Below are positions 32,974 through 45,847 of a stretch of DNA of 64,000 nucleotides, piece by piece. Source of the DNA: Cranoglanis bouderius (taxonomy: Eukaryota; Chordata; Actinopteri; Siluriformes; Cranoglanididae); contig CM042552.1 of NCBI GenBank assembly GCA_023630585.1, forward strand, positions 17,495,569-17,559,568, given 5' to 3'. The stretch's first letter is position 1; each line of letters begins with the position of its first letter. The notes beneath the pieces were generated by a model that saw nothing but the letters and a program-made list of their open reading frames with translations, searched no databases and was not told the origin of the DNA. The position numbers and the translations under genes were made by a program.

Positions 32974-34365
32974 TACAGTGCTGTGAAAAAGTATTTGCTT
33001 AATTTCTTCTGTTTTTGTGTATATCCCATACTAAATAGTTTTAGATCTTCAAACGAAATACAACATAAGACAAAGCCAACCTGAGTAAAACAAACAATAG
33101 TTTTTATTTTTAATTTTTTTTAATTGAAGCAAAAAAAGTTATCCAACACCTATCACTAATGTGAAAAACTAACAATAACTGCAACTAAACACTTCCGATA
33201 ACTGGAGATCAGTCTTTCACATACTTCTAGGACTAGGACTTACTCCTATGCTTTGAATCACTGTCGTGCTGCATAATCCAGTTGCACTTGTGTTTCAACT
33301 TATGGACTGAAGACCGGACATTCTCCTTTAGGATTTTCTGGTAGAAAGCAAAATTAATGTTTCCATCAATTATTGCAAGTTGCCCAGGCCCTGAAGCAGC
33401 AAAGCATCCCCACACTATCACACTGCCACCACAATGCTTGTATGTATGATGTTCTTTTTGTCGAATTCTGTGTTTGGTTTACGCCAGATGTAATGGGACC
33501 CCTGTCTTCCAAACAGTTCCACTTTTGACTCATCAGTCCACAGAACATTCTCCCAAAAGGTTTGAAGATCAAGTTGTGTTTTGGCAAAATTCAGATGAGC
33601 CTTAATGTTCTTCTGGGTTAGCAGTGGTTTTCGCCTCTTCCATGGATGCCATTTTTGACCAGTGTCTTTCTGATAGTGCAGTCATGAACAGTGACCTTTA
33701 CTGATGCAACTGAGGCCTGTAGGTCCTTTGATGTTGTCCTTGGCTCTTTTGTGACTTCCTGGATGAGTTGTTGCTGTGCTCTTTGAGGAATTTTGGAAGG
33801 TCGGCCACTTCTGGGAAGGTTCACTACTGTGCCGAGTTTTTTCATTTCGAGATAATGGCTCCCATTGTGGTTCTTTGGAGACCCAGAGCCTTTGAAATAG
33901 CTTTGTAACCTTCCCAGACTGATGTACTTCAATCAGCATCTTCCTCATAATTTCTGCAATTTCTTTCAATTTTGGCATAGTGTGTTACTGGGTAAGACCT
34001 TTTAACCAACTTCATGCTGTCGAAAAAGTTCTATTTAAGTGTTGATTTGACTGAACAGGGTTTGCAGTAATCAGTAGCCTGGTTGTGTCTAGTCCAGGTG
34101 AACCCTCATAGATTTGATCTATTGAAATCATATCATAGATTTTGGGAATTAGTACCTACAGGGCAAATATATTTTCACACAGGTCCAGTTGGTATTGGAT
34201 AACTTTTTTTTTTCAATAAATAACTCATTTAAAAACTGTATTTTGTGTTTACTCAGGTTGCCATTTTAGATTTTGTTTTAATTTCTGCAATAATTTAGTA
34301 TGAGTTATACACAAAAACAGAAGAAATCAGGATGAGGGCAAATAATTTTTTTTTTACAGCACTGA
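32974..34365 (-). mobile_element. Tc1/mariner family A copy with both ends
   Basis: The left terminal repeat 'tacagtgctgtgaaaaagta' pairs with the right 'tttttacagcactg'; subterminal 'cttctgtttttgtgtata' pairs with 'tacacaaaaacagaag'. About 1.39 kb, so shortened relative to a 1.6-kb Tc1. It lies against the (TA)n array at 34368. Confidence 0.88.
33247..33978 (-). pseudogene. Tc1-type transposase relic, family A
   Basis: N-terminal frames at 33618-33978 carry the HTH part and GRPSKIPQRAQQQLIQEV, split by a frameshift. Then GLMSQKWNCLE (the first-Asp region SDE-K is replaced), MIVWGCFAASGPGQLA and QHDSDSKH (second Asp region). The stretch that should carry the third catalytic residue is deleted: the sequence jumps from SDSKH to 3' non-coding sequence at about 33247. 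The fragment at 1-60 appears to share this deletion point, though the window edge hides most of it. Confidence 0.82.
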
Positions 34366-34366
34366 G

Positions 34367-36017
<1,651 letters not shown>

Positions 36018-36029
36018 TGGTTATAGATT

Positions 36030-36500
36030 TTTTATTTTATGACCTCTACATTATCAAGTCAGTACAAAAACATTTTAAATTACCAAACATTAGTTTTCGA
36101 GCACAGAATTAAATGTTACAGAAAAATATGTATGTCATTAAAGAAAGCAGCATATTAAGTAAGAGACACTTTTCAGACAAAAAACCCAATGAAGGCTGCT
36201 GGGTTTTGCTGCAAAATGTTAAGCAAGTGTGAGAGTCGAAGTTTCCAGAAGAACTGTGGCTGGTTCTACAAGATGCTCAAAAAAACTTAACAGCTCATTT
36301 CCTTATAAAACTACAAAAATTTGACCAGAGACTACTATTTTTAATTGTATTTTTATTTTTTTGTCACACTAAATATTGACTTTGTTTCATTTGCTACTGT
36401 TTACTGCTCTTTACAGTATTTTTTTTTAAATAATTTATTAAAACGTATTTATACGTATAAAGTAATATACATATATGCAGTAAACATATGAGACAAAATA
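36030..36500. repeat. Dispersed repeat, class unassigned
   Basis: Word order 'caagtcagtacaaaaacatt', 'ttccagaagaactgtggctg', 'cagctcatttccttataaaa' and 'gaccagagactactattttt' is familiar from fish genomes as a dispersed element, probably a non-autonomous DNA transposon. No ends defined. Confidence 0.35.
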
Positions 36501-36529
36501 TTATTACTTGGTTATTTATTTATTGAGGA

Positions 36530-36889
36530 AAATGATCCAGTATTACATATCTGTGAGTGGAAAAGTATGTAAGCCTTTACTTTCAGTATCTGGTGTGACC
36601 CCCTTTGTGCAGCAATAACTGCAACCAAACGTTTCCGGTAACTGTTGATCAGTCCTGCACATCGGCTTGGAGGAATTTTAGCCCATTCCTCCGTACAGAA
36701 CAGCTTCAACTCTGGGATGTTGTTGGGTTTCCACACATGAACTGCTGATACTACCACCACCATGTTTCACAGATGGGATAAGGTTATTCTGGAATGCAGT
36801 GTTTTCCTTTCTCCAAACATAACGCTTCTCATTTAAACCAACTAGTTCTATTTTGGTCTCATCCTTCCTCGAAGCATTTTTCCACTGCA

Positions 36890-36890
<1 letters not shown>
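36530..36890 (-). mobile_element. Tc1-type family H fragment
   Basis: Minus-strand transposase-derived sequence in two joined pieces with a deletion near 36732: one from around the end of the ORF, the other from the HGGG region ('ccaccaccatgtttcacaga') to 'ttttggtctcatcc'. Ends at (TA)n 36894-36936. Confidence 0.65.
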
Positions 36891-36939
<49 letters not shown>

Positions 36940-36940
<1 letters not shown>

Positions 36941-37490
36941 GTGACTTTCCTAAATGTGTGTCTCTCTCCTCTCTCTCTCCCTCAAATCTTTCTCACAGAT
37001 TTGCGTGGGAGAGTTTCTGACATAGGTGGACTGTTAAAATTAACCTCCTGCCTCAAATGCCTGACAGATGCTTTGTGCAACCCTGGTAATCATCACTGCT
37101 GCACGTTTAGAGTCGCTCACTTTGCTTCTGAGTCACTGAATAACTTCCTCATCAAGCATTTGTCACCTGAATATTGCTAATCAGATAGCATATGCGCACA
37201 TTACTCCTCTCTAATACAGACAAGCTTAATAATTGCATCAGGAAATTTGTGTTAGAGAGGATGTCTCAGTTTTACACCTCAGTGAATCATTTCTACAGTC
37301 AAATTAATCTCCCTCAAAGGATTTCATCATTACAAATATACTTTAGAAAGTTAACAGGGACTTTAAGGAAAATTATCAGCTTTAAGGAAAATATACAGTT
37401 TGCCTATTCACATATTGTACTTGGGACAAGTTACTTCATACTTCAGGTGATTTATTTCAGCTTAGTTCACTGGTCCAGTTCACTTTATTC
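36940..37490. other. Unassigned; candidate conserved block
   Basis: Moderately complex sequence with 'acctcctgcctcaaatgcct' and 'gcttaataattgcatcagga'. Open frames on plus have no domain. Followed by (TTA)n 37493-37547. Confidence 0.25.
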
Positions 37491-37493
37491 AGG

Positions 37494-37546
<53 letters not shown>

Positions 37547-37975
37547 TTTTTTTTTTGCTTCTCTTGCATTGACAGGTGATTAATATATAACACATATTCT
37601 TAGTATGAGTGTGTATTGACTGATCACACACGTCCTCCTCATTCTTTCCCAGAATGCACTGACACACTTACAGAATTAAAAAATATATATATATTCATGA
37701 ATCAGTGAGCTGCTGAATGAGGTTATAATCCAGGAATCATGGGAAATCTGCTATAATGAGCAGCACACGCCATGAAGCACCTTTATATTTATATTCATCT
37801 CACTTCACAAATCATGTGCTGAGCTGTCACATAGGGGCTTTACCTTCTTCATTTATTTCTCTTCACTTCATACTCAGGCTAGTTTGCTAGTGTACTTCAT
37901 ACTCTGGATAGCTCGCTAGATACAGCTGAGGTTCATGATCTTTGATCAGTTGTCACGTCTCAGGGCCAAACAGTA

Positions 37976-38200
37976 CACTACGTGGCCAAAAGTATGTGAA
38001 CACCTGTCAAATGAACATCCCATTTCAAATCCATGGGCATTAATATGTAGTTGATCAGCCCTTTGCTGCTGTAAAACTCTCCACTCTTCTGAGAAGGCTT
38101 TCCACTAGTTTTTGGACCATAACTGGAAGAGTGCTTACATGGTTGACTGTCATCCTTGCTCAGACAATGCTCTAGTAGAATTTCCCACAGTTTGAGAAGG
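37976..38200. mobile_element. Tc1-type family D end fragment
   Basis: 'cactacgtggccaaaagtat' with 'gtgaacacctg', then 'gctgctgtaaaactctcc' and 'gaaggctttccactagtttt'. Same terminal sequence as the element at 59601. Truncated after about 200 bp. Confidence 0.7.
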
Positions 38201-38986
38201 AAGTTTTTTAAAATTATTATTAGAAGTTTTTAATCATCCCACTTCAAAAAAATGTGCATATAAGTGACTGCTTTCCCATAAGTAAGCCTCACATTCAGCT
38301 GCAGATTATGTTCTGATGTTTTGCACACTCGAGGCAGAAAGTGGGTGGAACGAACCAGCACTAAAACTGTTCTGCCAAGGCCTATCTTAAGCACTTTAAA
38401 CTATGCTGGCATGCCGTGATGATCAGTTCTCACATCACTTTGTTTTTTTTGCCCAAAACCTAGTCTGAGCCAGTTAGAGTTGTATATGAGGCAGAAAGCA
38501 TGGAAGTCAGACTTGTAGAGCTTTCACTGGAGGAAAAGGAATGCCAGAAATTAGAGGGGGTATGTCTGTATTTTGGTGGAAATGGACATTTCAGAGCAAA
38601 CTGAGATCTAGAGATTAATTGTCATGCCAGGTGAGCCCTCCTGTTATCCTCATGGTTGAGAACAAGAAAAGTACTGTTCCTGTGTATATTTCTTAGCGTT
38701 CATGCTCTGAATACTTTCCAGTGCTGATTGATTCTACTGAAGCCAGGCACATTCTGGATGGGGAAATGGTCCTTTTATACAGATTACTCAGTGTACATAC
38801 TCTAGATCGCTCACCTCAAGATAGAGGGAAAATAACCATGTGCACGATTCTCATTCAGATACATTGGAATCCTCTGAATGTTCCTTCATGGTTACATAGT
38901 CATCGCAGAATCCTCTTGTACTCACCCTGGCTCACTACTTCCTAGAAAAACTGGGATAACTGCCTGGAGTTCACATTGTTTTAATG

Positions 38987-38987
<1 letters not shown>
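38201..38987. other. Unassigned intergenic sequence
   Basis: No coding or repeat identity seen. Confidence 0.35.
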
Positions 38988-39053
<66 letters not shown>

Positions 39054-39080
39054 TTCTCTCTTTCTCTCTTTCTCTCCCAC
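38988..39080. repeat. (CT)n microsatellite
   Basis: About 30 CT units, then imperfect CTTT variants. Confidence 0.95.
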
Positions 39081-40209
39081 CCATGCCTCACTATGCAGAT
39101 TAAAAAGCCCTGAAGTCCACAATAGTGTTAAAATTCTTGATCCATACCTCAATCTGCAAAGGTGTTTAGTAAAGCTTACTTCAGACTAAAGTTAGCTCAC
39201 TTCATACTTAGGGCAGGTTTATTTTATACTTGGATCAGTTCACTTCAATATAATAAACAGGGAGAAAAGTGACACTTTTATTGTGCCCATCTTTCTCTGT
39301 CACTGTTTTGTGACTGGTCACATCAGAGGCCGATAAAGGTCAACTTGATTTTATTCATCTGTTTGCACTACATCCCTCTCTCCCCCTCTCTCTCCCTTGG
39401 AATGCCCTGTGGCCTGAATTTAACCATGACATTTTTAAACGGTTCTTGAATTCCTGAGTTTGTCCAAAAGGCCAAAGGGTTTTTTTTTATTTAGCACAGA
39501 ACTCCGAGTCATGACCCATCCTAAAACAGACAGCAAGGTCCAAAAGTCTGATGTACTATAGAAAACTGTTATTATTTCATGAGTTAGTTAAGATAAGTGC
39601 AACATTTGAGTCTGATTGACTCATTATTGATTGACTGATTGACTCATTATTGTAAAAAAAATCTGATAATTTTATGGGAGAAAAATCTGAGTAGGAAACA
39701 AAATCATATGTTTGAAAAAGATTCTGAGAATTACAAAAGATGTTTCAGATTCTGTAAACCTCAAACTTAGATGAGAAAATGTTACTTGGTGGTGCATCTT
39801 AAAAGTGGGATGTCTTAAAGTAGTTCAGTTTTCAATGGAAAGACAAAAGCTCTTCAGTAAGGATTTCTCATAAATCTTCCTACTTGAGAACTGCACAGGA
39901 ATGAGGACAAAATTAAAAATATCCATACAGTGAGCCTCCAATTGGTGTAACCCTTTAAGTGTTTCAGCTTCATCATCAGGAGATCATGAAGCCCAGTGAT
40001 GTAACTGCCATTTGTGGTTAGGAGTCTAAATTGATCTGCTGTCCAAGTGGAAAGAATGACCTTTCAGTTTTCCTGTCTCCATCACTTGTGTTTACAAATA
40101 TGCACAGTTAAGGGGAAAAAACTTGTAAACGAAAAGATCAATATGAAAAGATCTGTATGAAATGTGACTGTATTATAAGGGTGTGGGAATAGGACATGTC
40201 ACTCACAAG
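39081..40209. other. Unassigned intergenic sequence
   Basis: No gene or repeat recognised. 'attgactgattgactcatta' near 39630 is a short local tandem. Confidence 0.35.
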
Positions 40210-40735
40210 TATGTGGTGGGGATGGAGAGCCTGGGTGGATGGGAAAGAGATGGATATCAGTTACATGGGGATGGGCTGGGACAGAAATGGGTTGGTGATG
40301 TAGATGAGACCTGCAAGGATGGGGTGATTAGGTAGATGATGCCTGCAGGAATGGGATGGTGATGGAGATTGAGCCCACATAGAGAAAGGATGTAGTGATT
40401 ACAGAGATGATGCCTACAGGGATGGGATGATGATTTAGTTGAGTACTACTTGTGGCACAGAGGGACAGAGTTAGGGTACTTGAGAATGGGGTGGTAGTTG
40501 GGATGGAGCACAAGAGCATGGTGCAGAAATGGGCTGTGAAGACATAGGGATGAGACGGGAATAGGGTGGGAACAGAGCTTGGGTTGAAGAGAGGGCAGTG
40601 TTGGAGATAGTGAATATAGAGATGGGATGGTGATGGAGCTAGAGCCTAGAAAGGGTATGGGGTGATGACAGAGATGAGGCCTTCAGGTATGGAGTGGTGA
40701 AGTAGATGAGGCCTGGGGTGGTGATGGAGATTGAG
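40210..40735. repeat. GATGGGATGG-type minisatellite
   Basis: Degenerate units of a few tens of bases around 'gggatggtgatggagattga' and 'gatgaggcctgcaggaatgg', about a dozen copies. Confidence 0.75.
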
Positions 40736-40753
40736 AGAGAGAAAGTGGACGAA

Positions 40754-41238
40754 AATTCGAGACAGATCTTGCCTCTTACTGCACTCTCATGTCCAAATTC
40801 TCATCTAAAGTGACTTCTGCTAAGACTGCCTTCAACAAGGAAAAGCTGGAAACTTCTGCACAAGATCCTTGGAAGCTCCACAGCATCTTTTCTTCACTGC
40901 TCTACCCACCGGCTCCTCCTACGTCGACCTCCCTGACTGCTGAAGACTTTGCCACCTTTTATGATGGAAAGATTGAAAAAATCTGCCAGACCTTCAATTC
41001 TACCCCAACTCCTACACTACCCACTGAGGATTCCTCTTCTCCTTCACTGGCAATTTTTTCTAATCTAGCATCAGAAGAGATCCTGCAGGTCAACTTGTCC
41101 TGCAATCCTACCACCTGCCCATTGGATCCAATCCCTTCCACAGTGCTCCAGACCATCTCACAAGACCTCCTCCCCTTCATCAAGACTATCATCAATGGCT
41201 CCATATCATCTGGTTATGTACCAACTGCTTTCAAGAGG
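40754..41238 (+). pseudogene. L2-type LINE ORF2 fragment
   Basis: Open plus-strand frame beginning FETDLASY..., then TSAKTAFNKEKLE, QDPWKLHSIFSSLL, LTAEDFATFYDGKIEKI, CNPTTCPLDPIPSTVLQTI and GYVPTAFKRAR. This is the stretch between the endonuclease and the reverse transcriptase of L2-clade LINEs, which copy their RNA at a nicked target. Open for about 160 codons, then the homology stops abruptly after AFKRAR, before the catalytic RT motifs. A 5'- and 3'-truncated relic. Confidence 0.78.
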
Positions 41239-41461
41239 GCAAGAGTGTGGGAGACATTAACGGGGCAAAGAGAGGGAAGGCGGAGGCAGGCTTGATCAAA
41301 CTCAAATACATTTATTTCGCTTCCTTTTTTTTTCCTTTCCGCTTTTCATCGTTCTTTTTTTCACACACACATGCACACACGCAGCTCTGTGCAGCTGGCT
41401 CTCTCTCTCGAGGCATGTGTCTCTCCTCCTCTTATCCTCACCTCCTCACTGCAACAAAGAA
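41239..41461. other. Unassigned junction sequence
   Basis: Lies between the LINE fragment and the gypsy relic; T-rich patch and (CA)n near 41363-41383. Confidence 0.35.
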
Positions 41462-41990
41462 CAATCAAACGGAGAGGCACCGCTTCCAGGTATCGCGTTG
41501 CGTAGTCCACTAAAACTAACACAAAGCGATGCCCTCATGCAGATCAATCTAATGGCCCGATGATGTCCATACCAATTCTCTCAAAGGGGACCTCGATTAA
41601 TGGAAGTATGCGCAACGGAGCTTTTGGGGTGGCCGGTGGATTCACCAGCTGACATTCGCGGCACGCCTCACACCACCTGCAACATCGCCACGAATGCCCG
41701 GCCAATAAAAGTGTGCCAAGAGCCAGTCTAGTGTTTTCCCCTGTCCTAAGTTTCCCGCCATGGGATCAACAATCATGGGTATAACAATTTGTGATGGCTC
41801 CTTGGAACCAACAGCTGCATTATATTTTCTTGAGTATGAGTGTCCTGTGTCACTCAATATAACTTATCTTTTATAATCGAAAAATAGGGGTGGGAGAGCA
41901 CAACATTGGGCTGGATTGGCTGACCATTGATTACTCTTGAAGATGTGCCTAAAGGTCTCATCACGTGACTGCTCCAAGGGAAAATCCCAG
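41462..41990 (-). pseudogene. Ty3/gypsy integrase N-terminal and partial core relic
   Basis: Contains the zinc-binding region: MAGNLGQGKTLDWLLAHFYW (a His ligand replaced by Asn) and, after a frameshift, RWCEACRECQ with the Cys pair. Then PFERIGMDIIGPLD, whose Asp is the first of the catalytic triad, and LVDYATRYLEAVPLR. Stops follow LGPLD-type sequence at about 41550. The remaining two catalytic residues are outside the relic. Confidence 0.78.
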
Positions 41991-42149
41991 AGGGAAATCC
42001 CTGCTAAGAGGGGAAGAGAAACGCTCCACCCACTCTTCTTGTCTCACTGACATGGAGCTGATGCCGACTGACCCGGCACCGCCTCCCCCGCCAATGCTGC
42101 GCACATGCCACACCATTTTCCACTACGGCAGGACCCATCCACAAACATT

Positions 42150-42430
42150 TCTTTTGCTAACACATGGAACCACGATCAATTTGTTCCCAAAATTAGTGGA
42201 TGGGTGAGGCGAGGATTAACTGCCGCCTCCACTATATATTTTCGCCCCCAAAATTTGATGACGATGGACACTATTGGGTACTCCTGAACATCCCCGTGCA
42301 CACACCTCACCTTCACCAAACGTGCATTCCCCAATGCCTCCCGTTGAACCAAGCATTGGTGAATTGATGTCTACTGCCTGAATCCACCAATGCGTGGTAT
42401 GTACCCCCCTGAACAGTTTGGGGTTCCGGG
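42150..42430 (-). pseudogene. Retropepsin-like protease relic
   Basis: YHALVDSGSR gives the aspartic protease active site (D-S-G at 42376-42384). About 60 residues on, in another frame, YPIVSIVIKFWGRKY and VNPRLTHPLILGTN complete the fold pattern. A frameshift near 42320 and a stop after LGTN break it. Confidence 0.72.
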
Positions 42431-43031
42431 ACAGGGAAAGGACAGGGAGAGACACGAGGGCAAAAGAGAGAGAGAGAGGAAGAAGGGAAGGGCTCGCCAG
42501 CCCCCGGATACACCGCCAGGTGGACCACCTCATCGAGTGATGCAGGATGATGGCACAGGACCCACTCCGCTGTCCCTTCCGGAAGTTGGGAATTGAACTG
42601 CTCCAGTACCACCAAGTGGATCACCTCCGCAAAATCGCCCATTTGGCAAAGCCTGGGCCTTGCCCGAGAAGAAGCAACAACAGATGGGCTGCCCACTGAC
42701 CCTCGGGCCAGCCCCATGCCACCGTGGAGTGCTCATACAACTCTAGAAAGGCCTCCGGGTCATCTTGCAGTCCCATCTTGGCGAGCGCGGTGTGGGGTGG
42801 GGGCACGGCAGCCACTGGGGTGGCGGCTGGAATACCGGCCTGCTATACCAGGCCTTGGAGTACCCACCGGTCCTCTGGCTGCGCATTGAACAGGTCTTTA
42901 ATGTGCTGTTCCTGGTCACGGCAAAGCTGGAGGAGGGCCTGGTTTTGGGTCTGGTGGGGGTCGGCCAGGAACGTGATGAGCTCGGCCAGTGGTTAAGATT
43001 TCCATGGCGGCAACTTCATTCTTGAATCCAT
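42430..43031 (-). pseudogene. Gypsy Gag relic with SCAN-like domain
   Basis: Starts at ATG 43031 (MDSRMKLPPWKS then an in-frame stop). The frame continues with DQEQHIKDLFNAQPEDRW, then DDPEAFLELYEHSTVAWGWP and, after a frameshift, VVLEQFNSQLPEGTAEWV and HPASLDEVVHLA, the pattern of a SCAN-type dimerisation domain. Such SCAN domains of vertebrate zinc-finger proteins are thought to come from Gmr1-like Gag. The CCHC knuckle expected before the protease is not seen. Confidence 0.72.
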
Positions 43032-43260
43032 CTCTTTCCTTCTGGAAAGCAGAAAGTCTTGAGTGTTGTACAATCCAATGATCACACCAAGCTTTGTTGA
43101 GCATAACATACTGTACTCCCCCTCTTTTGCTCTTCTTTAATTCTGTTTGTGCATTGTACAAAAAGCCTTTTGGCTCGAGGGCTCTGTCTGGTATGTCCTC
43201 CAAAAGCCAGTTTGCTGTTAGGCAGATTAAAGTGTAGTTTCCTTTGGGAAAAGAATTCAC
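43032..43260 (-). other. Unidentified open segment upstream of the gypsy gag
   Basis: About 75 codons are open on the minus strand ending at the Gag start, with FLYNAQTELKKSKRGGVQYV and MLNKAWCDHW. The right edge looks like a 3' splice site ('ttcttttcccaaag'). The peptide is not repetitive and resembles ordinary protein. It may be element leader or a captured host exon. Function unknown; a DUSP-like flavour is only an impression. Confidence 0.3.
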
Positions 43261-43644
43261 ACAGTCAGCTCACAGAGTTTGTTGTCAAATGACTTTTGCT
43301 AAGAGAATGCTGGGAAGTGGAGGACAGCTAGCTAGTCTCCTCAGTCTAACTAAGACACCACCTCTCCTTCCTCTTCTTTGGTGTTGTCTCGATGTGGGGT
43401 TGCCTAGGACAGTGCTGGTGGCTTCAGCTGGTCTTGGTAAGCAGTCAGAGTTAAAAACAGCAGGTTCAGGTGAGGCATCATCCTTGTTCTAATGTCCAGT
43501 AGTGTTTGCCAGTCGGACCTGATGATGCTGAGTACATCACACACAAAAAGGCTAAAAAATATACAGTAGCTAGTATAAACAGTAGACTGCTAAATTGTTT
43601 GGGAGCACACAACACAGAGTCAATGTTCAGTGCCATCATAGATC
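43261..43644. other. Unassigned sequence
   Basis: No gene or repeat recognised between the open segment and the LTR fragment. Confidence 0.35.
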
Positions 43645-43885
43645 GTCACAGGGGAGAGTCCAGGGAGATGGATGCACATGCACACCTTCTTTTATTGCCA
43701 ACAGGACACAGGGAAGGAACTGGAAACACTTTGGAACCGGGACAACCAGAACTCAAAACAAAACTTTAGAAAATACTAAATATAAACAAACAGTGCATAA
43801 ACCAAACAATAAAAATAAAATACATAATAAAGCAAAAAACACAAACATAAGTTGATGTAATGCTGATGTAATGCTCCAGCCAACA
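43645..43885 (-). repeat. LTR family 2, inverted partial copy
   Basis: Reverse complement of the distal ~250 bp of the LTR at 44047-44462: shared 'atactaaatataaacaaaca', 'gggacaaccagaact' and 'gatgcacatgca'. Lies in the same orientation as the gypsy relic to its left, so may be that element's 5' LTR. Confidence 0.65.
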
Positions 43886-44046
43886 ATGGATGCGGCAGAA
43901 CTTCAGTGCTGTGATGGGAATGAGCTTTGGCTCTTGATGTGAGGGTGGTCATCCCCCTGCCTTGCTGCGGTTGCTGCGGTTGCTGCGTCGGTCCCTCTGA
44001 CTGGTGGCACTTCAGGAGCAGCACTTTGATGGGGGGGGGGGGGCTC

Positions 44047-44462
44047 TGTCATGGCCCCCCAGCGGTAGTGCCACTAGAGGGCACCCTTGTTCCCCATGTA
44101 GAACAACTTCTGTTGTCTCCCTCATTTCCTGTGTTACCATACCCATGTGTTTGTTATTTTCCCTGCTTGATTTGTGCTCTATTTAAGTTCCCTGTTTTTT
44201 TTTCCTTTATTGCTGGAGCAATACATCAAGTCAGGTTGTGTTTGTAGTTTTTGTTTTATTACAGTTGTTATCTTTTGGTTTATACACTGTTTGTTTATAT
44301 TTAGTATTTCTAGTTTTGTTTTTTTCTAGTTTTTCTAAGTTCTGGTTGTCCCGGTTCCCTAGTGTTTCCTTTTTTTGAGTCTGTTTCCCTGAGTCTGTTT
44401 CCCAGTGTCCTGTTGTCAAGTTCTGCATGTGCATCAGTCTCCCTGGACTCTCCCACATGACA
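44047..44462 (+). repeat. LTR family 2, complete copy
   Basis: 416 bp, TGTCAT...ATGACA, preceded by a 13-G run and 'gctc' that would serve as a polypurine tract. TATTTAA at about 44190 is a possible TATA box. The homology with the inverted copy ends at the same ...TGACA boundary. No second LTR in the same orientation is present in the window. Confidence 0.6.
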
Positions 44463-45169
44463 GAGTTTGAATGTGATTGGTTGAAACTGAACACTGTCAT
44501 CTTCCCAATTATAAAAGGGTGTCCAAGTTGGGTATTGGAAGTTTTTTGTTTTTCATTTTTATTCCCCAAAAAACATATCTAGGTGTTTGTCACTTGATGT
44601 TTATATGTTGCAATTTTACAATAAAGGTGAAAAAGGTTCTGACATGAACTTTGTCTTCTTTTTTTTACATCACACTTTATATCATATTATTACATACACT
44701 GTAACATTCATTGTGTAAGAAATATAGCTTAAGAAAAATTGTCATATATAAATGTTTATAAATTATGAAAAAAATATTGGTAGTGCCTTCAGGCTAGTGT
44801 TACCCCCATTTATTCTTAATATTATATTCTTTCTTGTTTCTAGCTTGGAGACTTTGCCTTGTTTCCATAGTTATCATGCATTGCTAGTTAGAAATAGTAC
44901 TGAGAAATGAGAATGTGCAGGTCTCAAGGGGACAAATGCATGTGGGAGTGTAGTTCCTTTTGGTTCTGGCATAAAACTAGTGTTTATTATGTTATTTGTA
45001 ATTTTGCATAATATTTTATAAGAGGTGAGTAGGCAAGATGTATTGATGATTACATTTTTCTTTTGGCCATAGTGTTCCTTAATTAATGTATTCCAGTAAC
45101 TTGAAATGATTAATCACCAAAAGAATAAATTGAACTGACAAATCATTGAAAGGTGTCAGGAATATAAAC
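44463..45169. other. Unassigned intergenic sequence
   Basis: TATAAA near 44512 and AATAAA near 44622 lie in 'aattataaaaggg' and 'acaataaaggtg'; isolated promoter- and poly(A)-like words with no gene between. Confidence 0.3.
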
Positions 45170-45450
45170 ATTTCATTTGAGATTTACCTGTCTGTATCAC
45201 TTCACCCTTAACCCCCGAGCACAGTAAGCACTGGTATATCAATATTGCAAGGCTTTCCTTGTCATTTTATTACTCTCTGTTCGCCCTGTGCAAACAGGGA
45301 TATTTTTAAATTTCCATTGCCTGAGGGCAAATACTGTGGCTTAATAAACCGCTTAATTATGCATGAGCCAATCAAGGATGTGACATCGGCCTCATCTAGG
45401 ACAAGAGATGATGACAGAACTTTGTTGAGGAAACCACCTATTTTGCTGTA
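45170..45450. promoter_or_regulatory. Candidate conserved non-coding block
   Basis: Unique sequence with 'cttaataaaccgcttaatta' followed by 'tgcatgagccaatcaagg', combining homeodomain-, octamer- and CCAAT-like sites. No coding evidence. Motif content only. Confidence 0.28.
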
Positions 45451-45847
45451 AAATGCTTGGAACTAAATGTCTTTTTCACCGATGCTGTATTTTACTACAT
45501 GTACTTGTCCTAGAAGTGCATAACACCCACATCACCAGTAGCTATCAAGCATATCAAAATTGCACTCCGACAGAGTACACTTAGACTTCAGTTTTTCTCT
45601 TATTTGTGGCTGTACAGTGACCTTCTGTATAAAAAAGGCACTATATGAATTAAAATTAAAAAAAAATTAAATATGAGCCATTTTGAAAATGTAAAAAAAA
45701 ATTAAAGCTATTTATTCAATAAGATTTTAATTTGTAATTTGTATTTAATTTTTTTTCTGTAAAATCCATGCCACTGAGCCCAACAGATGCTTTCAATGTG
45801 AATGTGTGATGATTAAGGCTTTCAACTTGCATGCTGCAAAACATCTA

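Larger units (their letters stand above)
41462..43031 (-). mobile_element. Gmr1-like Ty3/gypsy retrotransposon relic (gag-PR-IN)
   Basis: Reading right to left on the minus strand: Gag with a SCAN-like part, protease, then at once the integrase zinc-binding region and the start of the integrase core. Protease end (about 42170) and integrase start (about 41990) are only about 200 bp apart, so no reverse transcriptase lies between them. Gmr1-type gypsy elements are known to carry integrase upstream of reverse transcriptase, which this fits. RT, RNase H and the rest of integrase are missing. Confidence 0.75.
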
